52,891 nt of DNA from Streptomyces graminilatus (GCF_001418565.1 NZ_LIQQ01000138.1:1-52891), one strand, 5' to 3'. Counted from the first letter of the stretch, positions 1-27,100 are shown. The notes: generated from the sequence alone by a model not told the origin. Program-made: numbers and translations.

Positions 1-463
1 GGGTTGGCTAAGGACGTGTCGGGGCCGCCGGGGCGGTGCCCGGAGTCGTCCCGGGCTGTGGGGGGCATCGTGGGATTCCTCGATCCTGTTGGTGGCGCAC
101 AAGCGCCACGGATCTTCTGGATGTGTGTCGAACCTATGTCCCCCGGTCCGCACGGGACGCGCCCTTTCCCCGTTCCGCGCCGAGGAGTAGGGGCGATTCC
201 CTAGTCCTGGGCGCCTGTTGTGGCCTTGACCGCGACGGCTGTGCTGAGCTGAGGTTCCGTACCGCCGATGGAGCCGCACTCTGCTGTGCCTGCCCGGCCG
301 CTGCCGGGCCCTCGGGTGGTCCGGCCGTGGCGGAGGGCCCGGGGTACTCCCGGCCGGCCGTCATCCTCAATCGATCATGGAGAGACGACAGTCGAGTGAT
401 GGACCTTCAGTTCATGTGCGGCGGTGCCGGTGCTCGGCTCCGCCCGGCCAGGACGGACGCGTC
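1..463. other. Non-coding leader of the ABC exporter operon
   Basis: No convincing gene is visible. Open frames here lack a ribosome site and do not resemble known proteins. The stretch holds a CCCTAG half-site at 199-204 preceded by ATT, which matches one arm of the PAS-LuxR (PimM) operator. A TTGACC hexamer at 226-231 could be a -35 element, but no good -10 follows at normal spacing. A GGACGGA ribosome site at 451-457 serves the gene at 464. Any cluster genes further left are outside the window. Confidence 0.5.
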
Positions 464-1381
464 ATGACGGCCGCGATCGTCGCGGACGGCGTCCGGAAGC
501 GGTACGGGGACATCCAAGCCGTCGACGGCGTCTCGCTGCGCATCGAGACGGGCGAGTTCTACGGCATCCTGGGCCCCAACGGCGCGGGCAAGACGACCAC
601 CCTGGAGCTTCTGGAGGGCGTCCGCGAGCCCGACGAGGGCCGGATCGAGCTCTTCGGCCAGAGTCCCTGGCCCCGCAACCCCGAGGTGCTGAAGCGGATC
701 GGCGTGCAGTTCCAGGCGTCGTCCTTCCTCGACAAGCTCACCACGCGCGAGACGATCCGGCTGTTCGCGTCGTTCTACCGGGTGGGCAAGCGCAAGGCCG
801 ACACCATGCTGGATCGCGTCGGGCTCTCAGAGTTCCACAACGTGCCGGCGGACAAGCTCTCCGGCGGCCAGGCGCAGCGGCTGTCGATCGCCTGCGGTCT
901 GGTGCACGACCCGGAGATCGTCTTCCTGGACGAGCCCACCGCCGGTCTGGACCCGCATGCCCGCCGCAATCTGTGGGACCTGCTGCGCTCCGTCAATGAG
1001 GAAGGGCACACCCTGGTGCTCACGACGCACTACCTGGACGAGGCGGAGATCCTCTGCGACCGCGTGTCGGTGATGGAGAAGGGCAAGGTGCTCCGCACCG
1101 GCGCACCCGCCGCCCTGATCCGCGAGATCGACGACATGGTGCGGGTGAGCGTGGAGTCCGGGCTGATCGGCGCGGACGCCATGCGTGAGCTGCTGGTGTC
1201 CGCCGGGGTTGACCAGGCCGCGGTGGAGGACGACGGGGTCACCCTGTCGGTCGCCACCCGCACTCCGGGACCGGTGCTCTCCGTCCTCGGGGACAAAGGG
1301 GCCCTGCGTGGCCTCGAGGTGCGAGGCGCCACCCTGGAGGACGTCTTCCTCCAGCTGACCGGACGGGGGTACGGCGCGTGA
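464..1381 (+). CDS. ABC exporter ATP-binding subunit (DrrA/CcmA type)
   Basis: This is the ATPase of a two-gene ABC-2 exporter, 305 residues from the ATG at 464. An earlier in-frame ATG at 377 gives an unlikely Arg/Ser-rich extension. Visible motifs are Walker A GPNGAGKT (37-44), Q-loop around 82-84, signature LSGGQ (132-136), Walker B IVFLDEP (152-158), D-loop and H-loop His189. A GGACGGA ribosome site lies 7 nt before the start. The stop overlaps the permease start by 4 bp, so translation is coupled. The family includes drug and antibiotic self-resistance exporters such as DrrAB. Its place beside a PKS cluster suggests export of, or resistance to, the cluster product; that role is inferred, and the substrate cannot be read from sequence. 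Confidence 0.9.
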   Translation: MTAAIVADGVRKRYGDIQAVDGVSLRIETGEFYGILGPNGAGKTTTLELLEGVREPDEGRIELFGQSPWPRNPEVLKRIGVQFQASSFLDKLTTRETIRLFASFYRVGKRKADTMLDRVGLSEFHNVPADKLSGGQAQRLSIACGLVHDPEIVFLDEPTAGLDPHARRNLWDLLRSVNEEGHTLVLTTHYLDEAEILCDRVSVMEKGKVLRTGAPAALIREIDDMVRVSVESGLIGADAMRELLVSAGVDQAAVEDDGVTLSVATRTPGPVLSVLGDKGALRGLEVRGATLEDVFLQLTGRGYGA

Positions 1382-2595
1382 GCGTCGAAGAGACCACGAC
1401 GCAAGTCGCGGAGAACACCTCTGAGGACACCTCGAACCACTCCTCGAACGACACCGTGCGGGAGACCGGGACCGGGAAGGACAGCCGGAGAACCGGTTCG
1501 GGCGGTGGGGGTGCCGCACGCGACGACCGGCTCAGTCCGGTCCGTGAGCTGTCCCGGGTGATGATGCTGAGCGTGCTGCGCGACAAGAGCACGATCTTCT
1601 TCCTGCTGGTGTTCCCGGTCCTGTTCCTGCTGTTGTTCGGTTCGCTGTTCAAGACCACCGGGACGTCGCACATCAAGGTGGCCCAGGTCGGCGAAGTGCG
1701 GGTGCTGGACTCACTCACCGAGGCGCAGCACAAGCAGCTCTCCAGCGTCGCCACCATCACCAGGGTGACCGACGAGGCAGCCGCTCTGGCGAAGGTGCGC
1801 AAGGGCGACTACGACGCGCTGGTCGCACAGGACGGGGGCACGGTCGTTCTGCGCTACAGCGCCGCCGACTCCGTCAAGGGGGCTTCCGCGCGGGCGACGC
1901 TCAACGCCGTTCTGGAGGCGGCGAACCTGGCCGCGACCGGCCGGCCGGCCACGTACACGCTGAATGCCAGTCAGGTCGAGGACGGGTCGGTCAAACCCAT
2001 CCAGTATCTGACGCCCGGTCTGCTGGGCTGGGCGATCGCCTCCAGCGCGGTGGCCAGCTCGTCGCTGACGCTGGTGACGATGCGCCGCAGGAGGTTCCTC
2101 CAGCGCATGCAGTTGTCCCCGACCAGTGCCTGGGAGCTGGTCGTCGCCCGTACCTTCACGACGCTGTTGATCGCGCTCACGCAGACAGCGCTGTTCCTGC
2201 TGGTCGCGACGCTGCCGTACTTCGGTCTGCGGCTCACGGGCGACTGGTGGCTGGTGATACCCCTGGTGATGTGCGGAACGCTGTCCCTGATGTCGCTGGG
2301 CCTGCTCATCGGCTCGGTCACCAGGACCGAGGAATCCGCCGGCGGTCTCGCCCAGTTGGTGGTGCTGCCGATGTCGTTCCTGTCCGGGTCGTTCTTCCCC
2401 CTCGACAGTGCCCCCGAGTGGGTCAGGGCGGTGTCGTACGCGATGCCGTTGCGCTACCTCGTGACCGGCAGCGAGGCCGTGCTCAGCCGGGGCGGCGGTG
2501 TGGTGGACGTCCTGCCCACCATGGGCGGCATGCTGGCGTTCACGGCCGTGGTGACGGCGCTGACCCTGCGCCTGTTCAAGTGGAACGACACGTGA
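1378..2595 (+). CDS. ABC-2 type exporter permease
   Basis: Membrane partner of the preceding ATPase, 405 residues, starting at a GTG that overlaps its stop codon. The first 55 or so residues are rich in Thr, Ser, Glu and Asn and look disordered. Next come a hydrophobic segment (STIFFLLVFPVLFLLLFG), an extracytoplasmic stretch of about 110 residues, and then five further membrane segments ending in a short basic tail. This is the ABC2_membrane layout (DrrB/YhgE-like) with the large loop after TM1. The acidic, Thr-rich N-terminal extension is longer than usual for this family. It forms a two-gene operon with the ATPase and runs into a strong terminator hairpin 20 nt downstream, so nothing further is co-transcribed. 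Confidence 0.88.
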   Translation: MSVEETTTQVAENTSEDTSNHSSNDTVRETGTGKDSRRTGSGGGGAARDDRLSPVRELSRVMMLSVLRDKSTIFFLLVFPVLFLLLFGSLFKTTGTSHIKVAQVGEVRVLDSLTEAQHKQLSSVATITRVTDEAAALAKVRKGDYDALVAQDGGTVVLRYSAADSVKGASARATLNAVLEAANLAATGRPATYTLNASQVEDGSVKPIQYLTPGLLGWAIASSAVASSSLTLVTMRRRRFLQRMQLSPTSAWELVVARTFTTLLIALTQTALFLLVATLPYFGLRLTGDWWLVIPLVMCGTLSLMSLGLLIGSVTRTEESAGGLAQLVVLPMSFLSGSFFPLDSAPEWVRAVSYAMPLRYLVTGSEAVLSRGGGVVDVLPTMGGMLAFTAVVTALTLRLFKWNDT

Positions 2596-2617
2596 CGCCC
2601 CGCTGAGGGATACGCCC

Positions 2618-2662
2618 GGAGGCCCGCTGCCGTGTGAGACGGCAGCGGGCCTCCGCTGTTTT
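2618..2662. terminator. Strong hairpin terminator between convergent genes
   Basis: A perfect 16-bp inverted repeat (2618-2633 and 2639-2654) with a 5-nt loop is followed by GCTGTTTT. It lies between the exporter permease and the convergent sugar reductase. The T-run on the plus side fits Rho-independent termination of the exporter operon; the stem could also stop transcription from the other side. Confidence 0.85.
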
Positions 2663-2691
2663 CGGGGACGGTCGGGGACGGTCGGGGACGG
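2662..2691 (+). repeat. Three tandem copies of a 10-bp unit
   Basis: TCGGGGACGG is repeated three times without mismatch, directly after the terminator and just before the end of the convergent reductase gene. No function is apparent; it may have arisen by slippage. Confidence 0.85.
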
Positions 2692-2694
2692 AAC

Positions 2695-3699
2695 TCATCG
2701 CGGCTGTGGGCCCCGCTCACCGCCCCCGGCCGCGCTCCTGACCTCGTCCACGAGTTCGGCCTGCCGCAGAACGTCCTCCCCTGGCCCCTTGAAGTCGCCC
2801 TCGTCGAGCACCGTGCGGGCGAACTCGGCGACCAGGGAGGCGAACTGGTGGCCGGCCGGCAGCGTCCGTACCTCCAGGCTGTCCTGGCGCCGCAGGCTCA
2901 GCACCGGCCGCAGCGTGGGCGGCGCGCTGAACGCACGGTCGAGTTCGATGCTCCCCTCGCTGCCCCAGATCGTGCAGGCGCAGCGGTACGACCGGTCGAA
3001 ACCGAATGTCAGCTGACCGGTCCGGCCGGCCGGATCGGCGACCAGCGCCGCACCCGCGACGTCGACCCCGGTACCGGGATCGACGCGCAGCACCGCCCCG
3101 CGCACCGTCACCTGCGGCCCGAGATACAGGGTGGCCGCTCGCAGCGTGTACACGCCGGCGTCGAGCAGTGCGCCGCCGCCCAGCGCCGGGTCGTACCGTA
3201 TGTCGTCCGCGGGAAGCGGCGGGAATGCGAACTCGGCCGTGATGTGCCGGGGTTCACCGATCGCGCCCTCGTCGATGAGGGCGCGTACGGCGTCGTGCTG
3301 CCCATGGTGCAGGAACGCGAAGTTCTCCATCAGCAGCAGCCCGGCGGCCCGGGCGGCGCCGACCAGTTCGGCGGCTTCGGCCCGGTCGAGGGAGAGCGGC
3401 TTCTCGGCGAGGACGTGCTTGCCCGCCGCCAGCGCCCGCGCCACCCACTCCGCGTGCAGGGCGGGCGGCAGCGGTACGTACACGGCGTCGATGTCATCGC
3501 GTTCCAGCAGCGCGGCGTAGCCGGTGACGGCTTCGCAGCCGAACCGCCGGGCCACGGCCTCGGCCTTGGCCCGGCTGCGGCTGGCCACCGCGGCCAGCCG
3601 CACCGACGGGTCGGCGACGAGCGCCGGGATGGTGGTGCGCTGGGCGATGGTGGCACAGCCGACGACACCCACGTTCAGCACCCGGTCTGTCACAGTCAC
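2695..3699 (-). CDS. NDP-deoxysugar 3-ketoreductase, Gfo/Idh/MocA family (KijD10-like)
   Basis: A 334-residue NAD(P)-dependent reductase, starting at GTG 3699 behind a weak purine-rich site. The N-terminal Rossmann motif is VGVVGCATIA (11-20 region). The catalytic EKP lysine is at about 100, and Tyr184 lies in GALLDAGVY, where KijD10 has its catalytic tyrosine. Segments such as YVPLPPALHAEW, HVLAEKPL and LLMENFAFLHH closely follow the KijD10 sequence as I recall it. KijD10 reduces C-3 of dTDP-3,4-diketo-2,6-dideoxyglucose on the way to 2,6-dideoxysugars. The gene follows the last PKS gene by 60 bp on the same strand and is probably in the same operon. It implies a deoxysugar on the product. 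No other sugar gene is in the window, so the rest must lie elsewhere. Confidence 0.82.
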   Translation of the reverse strand: MTVTDRVLNVGVVGCATIAQRTTIPALVADPSVRLAAVASRSRAKAEAVARRFGCEAVTGYAALLERDDIDAVYVPLPPALHAEWVARALAAGKHVLAEKPLSLDRAEAAELVGAARAAGLLLMENFAFLHHGQHDAVRALIDEGAIGEPRHITAEFAFPPLPADDIRYDPALGGGALLDAGVYTLRAATLYLGPQVTVRGAVLRVDPGTGVDVAGAALVADPAGRTGQLTFGFDRSYRCACTIWGSEGSIELDRAFSAPPTLRPVLSLRRQDSLEVRTLPAGHQFASLVAEFARTVLDEGDFKGPGEDVLRQAELVDEVRSAAGGGERGPQPR

Positions 3700-3720
3700 G
3701 TTCTCTTTCTCTGATGTGGC

Positions 3721-3759
3721 TCACGAGCACTGATTTGACTCACGAGCATTCACGAACAC

Positions 3760-3765
<6 letters not shown>
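3721..3765. repeat. Phased TCACGA repeats in the PKS-reductase gap
   Basis: TCACGA occurs at 3721, 3740, 3750 and 3760; the last three are exactly 10 bp apart, one helical turn. The final copy includes the PKS stop codon. It may be a degenerate slippage array or a protein-binding array. Confidence 0.45.
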
Positions 3766-18933
<15,168 letters not shown>

Positions 18934-19051
18934 CAGTCCCTAGAGCAGGCCCGAAGGCTTGGAGTCACCCGTACGGCATCGGCAACGGGCAGGTCGGACG
19001 GGGGTGGGGTACGCGGTGGTGGAAGGGGTGCGGTCGTGGGGGGGGAGGGCG

Positions 19052-22000
19052 CTAGTTGAGGCCCAGTTCCTTGTTGATCAGGTCGAACATCTCCTCGTCG
19101 GAGACGGTCTCGAGCAGATCTTCGTCGGGCACGTCGCCGCCCCCCGGCTGCTCCGCCGGATGCTCGGTGAGCCGCCACAGCAGCGCTTGCAGACGCTGGG
19201 CGATCCTGGTGCGTGACGCGTCGTCAGTGGGGTCCAGGGAGGCGACCGCGGCCTCCAACTCGTCCAGGGGGGCGAGCTCTTGGCCGTCCCCACGCTGCGT
19301 CTGTGGGGTGAGTTCGGACAGCAGCCGCTTGCCGAGGAGAGTGGGCGTCGGGTGGTCGAAGACCAGGGTGGCGGGCAGGCCGAGGCCGGTGGCCTCCTTG
19401 AGGCGGTTGCGCAGTTCCACCGCGGTCAGGGAGTCGAAGCCGAGGTCACGGAAGGGCTGGCCTGCGCCGATCCCACCGGTGCCATCGTGTCCGAGGACTG
19501 CGGCGACCTGCGTACGGACGAGCTGGAGCGCCATCCGCTCCTGTTCGGCGCGGCCCGCTCCGGCCAGTTGACGGACGAACGGCTGCGTCTCGCCGAGACC
19601 GGGTACGGTCCCGGATCCGGATCGGGCCGAGTCGCCGGTGACACCGTCTCCGTCCGCCGCGGCGCCGATCGCCTCGGTCGCGGCCACGGCTCCGAGAAGC
19701 CGGACCTCCGGGATCTCGTCGAAGAGCCGACGCCGACGGGCGGCCGAATAGGTCGCGGCGAACCGGTCCCAGATCACGTCGGCGACGACCAATGACGTCT
19801 CGTCGTGGGCCAGGGCCTGCTGCACGGCCCCCACAGCGACCTCGGGGTCCATGACGGGCACGCCGTAGCGACGCAGTCGGTCCCTCTCGGCCTCGTGGAC
19901 CATGCCACCGCCCGCCCAGGCTCCCCAGGCGATGGAGGTGGCGACCAGACCGCGGCTACGGCGCCACTCGGCGAACGCGTCGAGGTAGGCGTTGGCCACC
20001 GCATAGCCCGAGTGGCCACCGTCGCCCCACACTCCGGCACCGGAGGAGAACAGCACGAAGGCCTCCAGCGGACGGTCCGCGAACAGCGCGTCGAGATGGA
20101 TCGCACCGGCGATCTTCGCGCCCGCCACGTCCTCAAGGGCGGCCAGGTCCGTGTCCTCGATCGCGGCGGCCGGCGGCTCCACTCCCGCCGCGTGCACCAC
20201 GGCGTTGACCGGGACGTCCTCCGGTACGCCCGCCAGCACTTCGGCCAGCGCCTCCCGGTCGGTGATGTCACAGGCTGCGACGGTGACCCGTACGGAACCC
20301 AACTCTTCCAGCTCCGCCTTGAGTTCAGCGGCGCCGGGAGCGTCAGGTCCACGTCGGCCGACCAGCAGCAGATGCTCGGCCCCGGTCGCGGCCAGCCGCC
20401 GGGCGAGGTGCGCCCCCAAAGCGCCGGTGCCACCAGTGATGAGCGTCGTCCCGGAGAACCCGACCTCCCGGCGCTCGACGCCTTCCCCGCCGACCGGCTT
20501 GCGGACCATACGGCGTACGTAGAGTCCGTCCGCGCGCACGGCGAACTGGTCCTCGTCCTCCTTGCCCGCCAGCCCCGCGAAGAATCCGCCCCAGAGGCGC
20601 TCGTCGCTTTCCGCGGCGCCCGGGGTCGCAGTGTGCGGCGCGGGAAGATCGATCAAGCCACCCCAACGCTCCGGACGGTCAAGACCGTAGACCCGGCCGA
20701 GCCCCCAGACGGACGCCTGTTCCGGGAGGGGTCCCGTGGCGGATGTCGCGCCCGGCGCCCCAGCTGGGCCGGACACGCTGACAGCGCCCTGGGTGACCGT
20801 CCACAGCGGAGCCTCCACCGCGGCGTCAGCGAGTGCCTGCATGAGCAGGAGCGACGCCTTGACGCTGCCGGGCACGGTCGATGTCCGTGGTCCGTCGGAG
20901 GACTGCGGCTCGGCGCTGCCGCCACCAGGACCAGGGTCGGACGAGGTCGGGCCCCATCCGTGGCCCAGCGGAAGGAGGGACAGCACGTTTCCGGTGAGCG
21001 AGGTTCCGGCGAGGGCTTCGCGGATGCGTGCCGCGAGAACGTCTCGGTCCTCCCGAATCACGTCGAACTCCACGACGACGACTCGTTCGACCTCCGTCCG
21101 GCCACGCAACCGCTCAACCAGTTCACACACCATGCCCTCAGCGGCATGACCGCCACCGGGCACGACGACCAGCCACTGCGACGGCAAGGAACTCTGCCCG
21201 GCCACCGACACGTCGGCCGGCTGCCATGTCACCGCGTAGCGCCAGGAGTCCAGCACCGTGCTCTCACGCTTGCGCCGACGCCACTGGGCCAGCACGGGCA
21301 GCGCGGGTTCCACGGTGCCCAGGGTCCCGCAGCCGGCGGATCCGAGGTCGAGCGTGTCCGCGAGAGCTTCCAGGTCCTCCCGTTCGACGGCCTCCCAGAA
21401 TCGGGCGTCCACTTCGTCCACCGAGGCGGCACCGACCTCGGAACGAGATGCGCTCTCCGGCAGATCAAGCCAGTAACGCCGGTGCTGGAAGGCGTAGGTG
21501 GGCAGAGAGACGGGCCGTGCCTGCTGACCGGCGAGGACGGCTGTCCAGTCGACGGGGATGCCGCGAACCCATGCCTCGGCAAGCGAGGTCAGGAACCTCC
21601 CGGCGCCACCGTCATCGCGGCGCAGACTGCCCACCACGACCGCGTCCTCAGCCGCCTCCTGCACGGCCATACCCAGCACCGGATGCGAACTGACCTCCAC
21701 GAACGCCGAATAGCCCTGCTCGTACAGCTTCTCGACGGCCTCCGCGAAACGCACACGCCCGCGCAGGTTGCGATACCAGTACCCGCCATCGAGTCGCGCG
21801 GTGTCTATGGCCTCGGCCTCGGTGGTGGAGAAGAACGGCACCCCACCCGTACGAGGCACCACCGGAGCCAGCACCCGCGCCAACTCCTCCTCGATCTCCT
21901 CCACATGCCACGTGTGCGAGGCGTAATCCACCGGAACACGACGCACACGAACGTCACCGCTCTCACAGTGCGCCACCAGCTCATCCAACGCGTCCGCGTC

Positions 22001-24129
22001 ACCGGCCACCACAACCGAACCCGGACCATTCACCGCCGCGACATCGATACGACCCGACCAGCGGCCCTCCAGCAACTCCTCCACCACAGCGAGGGGCTGG
22101 GCGACGGACACCATGCCGCCACGGCCGGCGATCACCCGGATCGCCCTCGACCGCAACGCGACGACCCGAGCCCCGTCCTCAAGCGACAGACCACCGGCGA
22201 CCACAGCAGCAGCGATCTCACCCTGCGAGTGACCCACGACAGCGGACGGCTCGACGCCACACGCCCGCCACACCGCCGCCAGCGACACCATCACCGCCCA
22301 CGACACCGGCTGCACCACATCAACATCAGCCAGCTCAGCCCCACCACACACCACATCCGTCAACGACCAGTCGACGAACGGCGCAAGAGCAGCCTCACAC
22401 TCACGCATCGAGGCAGCGAACACAGGCGAGACATCCATCAACTCCCGCCCCATACCAACCCACTGCGCCCCCTGCCCCGGAAACACGAACACCACCCGAT
22501 CGGCGCGACCGGCGACCGCGCCACGCACGACATTGGTGGTGGTCGGTTCTCCCGTAGCCAACGCCTTGAGGCGCACGACGAGTTCACCGGGATCGGTCCC
22601 GAGGACGATGGCCCGCTGCTCGAAAGCCGTACGCGTCGCCGCCAACGACCACGCCACATCCACGGGCCGCACACGATCCGCAACCGACTCGACGAAGGAC
22701 GCCAAGCGAGTGGCCTGACCGGCCAGCGCGTCCGCACCACGGCCGGACACCATCCACGGCACCACACCACCCTCGGCGAACACCGGAGCGACGTCGCCAT
22801 CCACGCACTCCGGCGTGAATTCCTGGAGAGCCCCAAGCTCGGGCCCCTCCTCCAACACCACGTGCGCGTTCGTCCCCGAGATCCCGAACGACGACACACC
22901 CGCCCGACGGGGACGCCCTTCGGCGTGCGGCCACTCCACCGCCTCCGTCAGCAGCGACACCGCACCCGCCGACCAGTCCACATGTGACGACGGTGCGTCC
23001 ACATGCAGCGTTCCGGGCACGAGGCCGTACCGCATCGCGAGCACCATCTTCATCACGCCCGCCATCCCGGACGCGGTCTGGGTGTGCCCGATGTTGGACT
23101 TGACCGAGCCGATGAGCAGCGGCCGGTCCGCGGGTCGGTCCTGGCCGTATGTGGCCAGCAGTGCCTGGGCCTCGATGGGATCGCCGAGTCGTGTGCCAGT
23201 GCCATGGGCTTCGACGACGTCCACGTCAACGCCGTTGAGGCGAGCGTCGGCCAGGGCTTCCCGGATCACCCGCTGCTGCGACGGCCCGTTGGGCGCGGTG
23301 AGTCCGTTGCTCGCGCCGTCCTGGTTGATCGCCGACCCACGAACCACTGCCAGCACCGGATGACCATGCCGACGAGCGTCCGACAGCCGCTCCACCAGCA
23401 GCACGCCCACGCCCTCCGCCAGGGAGAACCCGTCGGCGGCCTCCGCGAAGGGTTTGCAGCGTCCGTCGGGTGCGAGGCCGCGCTGCCGGCTGAAGCCCAC
23501 GAACGGCACCGGGTCGGCCATGACCATCGCGGCCCCCGCGAGCGCCATCGAGCACTCGCCGGAGCGCAGGGCCCGGACCGCCAGGTGCAGGGCGACCAGC
23601 GACGAAGAGCACGCCGTGTCGACCGTCACGGCAGGCCCCTCCAGACCGAGGACGTAGGAGACCCGGCCCGAGGCGACAGCGGTCGAACCGCCGGTGACGA
23701 GATAGCCCTCGGTGCCGTTCGCACTTCGGCTGAGGAGCGAGCCGTAGTTCTGGTCGGTGAGGCCCATGAAGACGCCGGTTCTGCTGCCCCGCAGGGATTT
23801 CGGGTCGATACCGGCCCGCTCCAGCGCCTCCCACGACGTTTCCAGCAGCAGCCGCTGCTGCGGGTCCATGGCAGCCGCCTCGCGGGGGGAGATCCCGAAG
23901 AAGGCCGCGTCGAACTGACCGGCGTCGTGCAGGAATCCGCCGTGCCGGACGTAGCTGGTGCCTTGCCGGTCGGCGTCGGGGTGGTACAGCCCTGCCGTGT
24001 CCCAGCCGCGGTCGGTGGGGAAGCCGGTGATGTGGTCCTCACCGGCGGTGACGACACGCCACAGGTCGTCCGGGGTGGCGATGCCGCCGGGATACCGGCA
24101 GCCCATGGCGACTATGGCGATGAGGTCGT
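19052..24129 (-). other. PKS module 2: KS-AT(methylmalonyl)-KR(A type)-ACP-docking
   Basis: KS about 2633-3062 with Cys2807. The AT (about 3179-3519) has YASH. The KR structural part begins near 3596 and is longer than in the other modules because of a Gly/Ser/Pro-rich insertion (GPTSSDPGPGGGSAEPQ region). NADPH motif TGGTGALGAH is near 3861. There is no LDD; GVWGDGGHSGY has Trp and His (A type, probably A2). ACP serine is 4200, then the docking helices. Confidence 0.88.
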
Positions 24130-27100
24130 GATCGTCGTCAGGTTCCCCTGGGGAGTTCGTAGCGTACGGCTTCGTCTCCGCCGGCTTTGTCTCCGCCTGC
24201 TTGGCCTCCGCTCCGAGGGCCAGTTCGCGAAGGTGGGCGGCGAGAGCGATCGGAGTGGGATGGTCGAAGACCGCCGTCGTCGGCACCTTGAGCCCGGTAC
24301 GGGCGGTCAGGCGGTTGCGCAGTTCGACGGCGCTCACCGAGTCGAAGCCGAGTTCCTTGAAGGCGTACTCGGCGTCGACCGCGTCAGCCGACGCATGGCC
24401 GAGCAGTGCGGCAGCCTCGGCACGCACGAGGTCCTGTACGTATCGATCCTGTTCGCCGACCGTCAGCCCACGAAGCCGCGTGGCGAACATCGCCCCGGCC
24501 GTGCCCTCGCCCCGCCCTGACTCTGCGGCAGAGGCGCGGACTTGACTGTCCGACACATGCTCGTCCCCGGGCTCCAGATCCGCGATGAAGGGGGAGGGGC
24601 GTGCCGCGCTGAACACGGGGACGAATCGGGCCCAGTCGACGTCCGCGACGGCCACAACAGTGTCGTCGTGATCGAGCGCGTCCTGTAGCGCGACCATCGC
24701 GGGCTCCGGAGCGATGACGGGAATGCCGCGTCGGCGCAACGGATCACGCATGTCCTCGGTGATCATTCCGCCACCGTCCTCCCACGGCCCCCAGGCCACC
24801 GAGAGCACCGGCAGTTCGCGCGTCCTGCGGGCGTGCTCGGCGATCGCGTCCAAGGTGGCGTTGGCGGCGGCGTACGCCGCGTGGTCGGCCACGCCCCAGA
24901 CACCGGAGATCGACGAGAAGAAGACCACTGTCTCGGTCTCGGCCGGGTCCAGGACATCGACGAGATTCCACGCCCCGGCGACCTTGCCCGACACCACGTC
25001 GGCGAAGTCCTCGACGCTCAGCTCCGGCAGTCCTCCGAGGGTGCCGACACCGGCAGCGTGCACAACCGTCCGTACCGGACGGCCCCCCGCGCTCAGCGAA
25101 CCGAGCAGCGCGGCCAGGGCCTCGCGGTCCGCCACATCGCATACGACGACCGTCAACCGGGCTCCCAGAGCCGCGATCTCGGCCTCCAGCTCCCCAAGTT
25201 CCGGACGGCCGCCAGTACCCCGGCGGCTGACCAGGACCACGTCGTCAGCGCCACTGCGTGCCAGCCATCGGGCGACGTGAGCGCCGAGTGCGCCGGTGCC
25301 TCCGGTCACGAGCGCGGTGCCGCGCGCCTTCCAGTTCCGGGTCGCGGACCGGCGTCCCGCACGGTTCGTACCGCCGGACAGGGAGGCCGGGACGAGACGC
25401 CGTACGAAGGTGGTGCCGGCGCGTAGGGCGAGCTGGTCCTCGGGGCTGTCACCGTGCGACGCGAGGACACCGCAGAGTGCGGCGGCATCCCGCTCGTCGA
25501 ACCGGGCGGGGAGATCCACCAACCCGCCCCAACGCTCCGGGAATTCGAGAGCGGCAACCCTGCCGATCCCCCAGACGGCGGCCTGCGTCGGCCGGGTGAC
25601 CGTCTCCTCACCCCCGACGGCCACGGCGCCCTGGGTGGCGGACCACAAGGGTGCCGATACCCCGGCCCGCCCGAGGGCCTGCAAGAGGGACACGGTGAGC
25701 GCGGCACCGCCGGGCACAACGGGGTGTTCCCGCAACGCCTCCTCGTCCAGCGCGAGAAGCGACAGGACACCGGCCGGGGAAGCGGAAAGACCGTCCAGCA
25801 CCTCGGCGAACGCGGCATCCAGGATGTCCGCCGCGATGTCTCCCGGGGCCAGTTCGAGAACGCGCGCTCGGGCGCCGTGGCGGGTCAGCGCGTCGGCGAT
25901 GAGAGTGCTGAGGTGGCCGTGGCGGGCCTGGGGGCTCTCGGTGCTCGGGACTCCGGTGCTCTCACCCGGCACGACGATCAGCCAGTCACCGGCAAGCCGC
26001 GCAGGCCCGGCGTCCCTATCCCGGCCGATGGGCTTCCAGACCACCTTGTACCGCCAGCCGTCCACCACCGACCGGGCCTTCTCCCCCTTGCGCCAACTCG
26101 ACAACGCGGGAAGCACTCCGGCCAGCGGCTCGCTCTCCGGCAGACGGAGCGTCTCGGCAAGCCCTTCGAGATCCTCACGCTCGACCGCATCCCAGAAACG
26201 CGCATCCACCTGCTGACGGGAGTCCAGAGCCAGAGCCAGGGCCGGAACGGTCTTCTCCAGCCAGTAACGCCGGTGCTGGAAAGCGTAGGTGGGCAGAGAG
26301 ACGGGCCATGCCCGCTGCCCGGCAAGGACAGCAGTCCAGTCGACCGGGATGCCGCGAACCCATGCCTCGGCGAGCGAGGTCAGGAACCTCCCCGCGCCAC
26401 CGTCGTCGCGACGCAGACTGCCGACGACCACAGCGTCCTCGGCGATTTCCTGCACGGCCATGCCCAGGACAGGGTGCGAACTGACCTCCACGAACGCGCC
26501 ATAGCCCTGCTCGTTCAGCTTCTCGACGGCCTCCGCGAAACGCACGCGCCCGCGCAGGTTGCGATACCAGTACCCGCCATCCAACCGCGCGGTGTCGATG
26601 GCCTCGGCCTCGGTGGTGGAGAAGAACGGCACCCCACCCGTACGAGGCATCACCGGAGCCAGCACCCGCGCCAACTCCTCCTCGATCTCCTCCACATGCC
26701 ACGTGTGCGAGGCGTAATCCACCGGAACACGACGCACACGAACGTCACCGCTCTCACAGTGCGCCACCAGCTCATCCAACGCGTCCGCGTCACCGGCCAC
26801 CACAACCGAACCCGGACCATTCACCGCCGCGATGTCAATACGACCCGGCCAGCGGCCCTCCAGCAACTCCTCCACCACAGCGAGGGGCTGGGCGACGGAC
26901 ACCATGCCGCCACGGCCGGCGATCACCCGGATCGCCCTCGACCGCAACGCGACGACCCGAGCCCCGTCCTCTAGCGACAGACCACCCGCAACCACAGCAG
27001 CAGCGATCTCACCCTGCGAATGCCCCACCACAGCAGACGGCTCCACACCACACGCCCGCCACACCGCCGCCAGCGACACCATCACCGCCCACGACACCGG

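Noticed and set aside
377..463. Earlier start for the exporter ATPase
   Set aside because: The added residues are Arg/Ser/Cys-rich and precede the normal family start; the ribosome site fits ATG 464.
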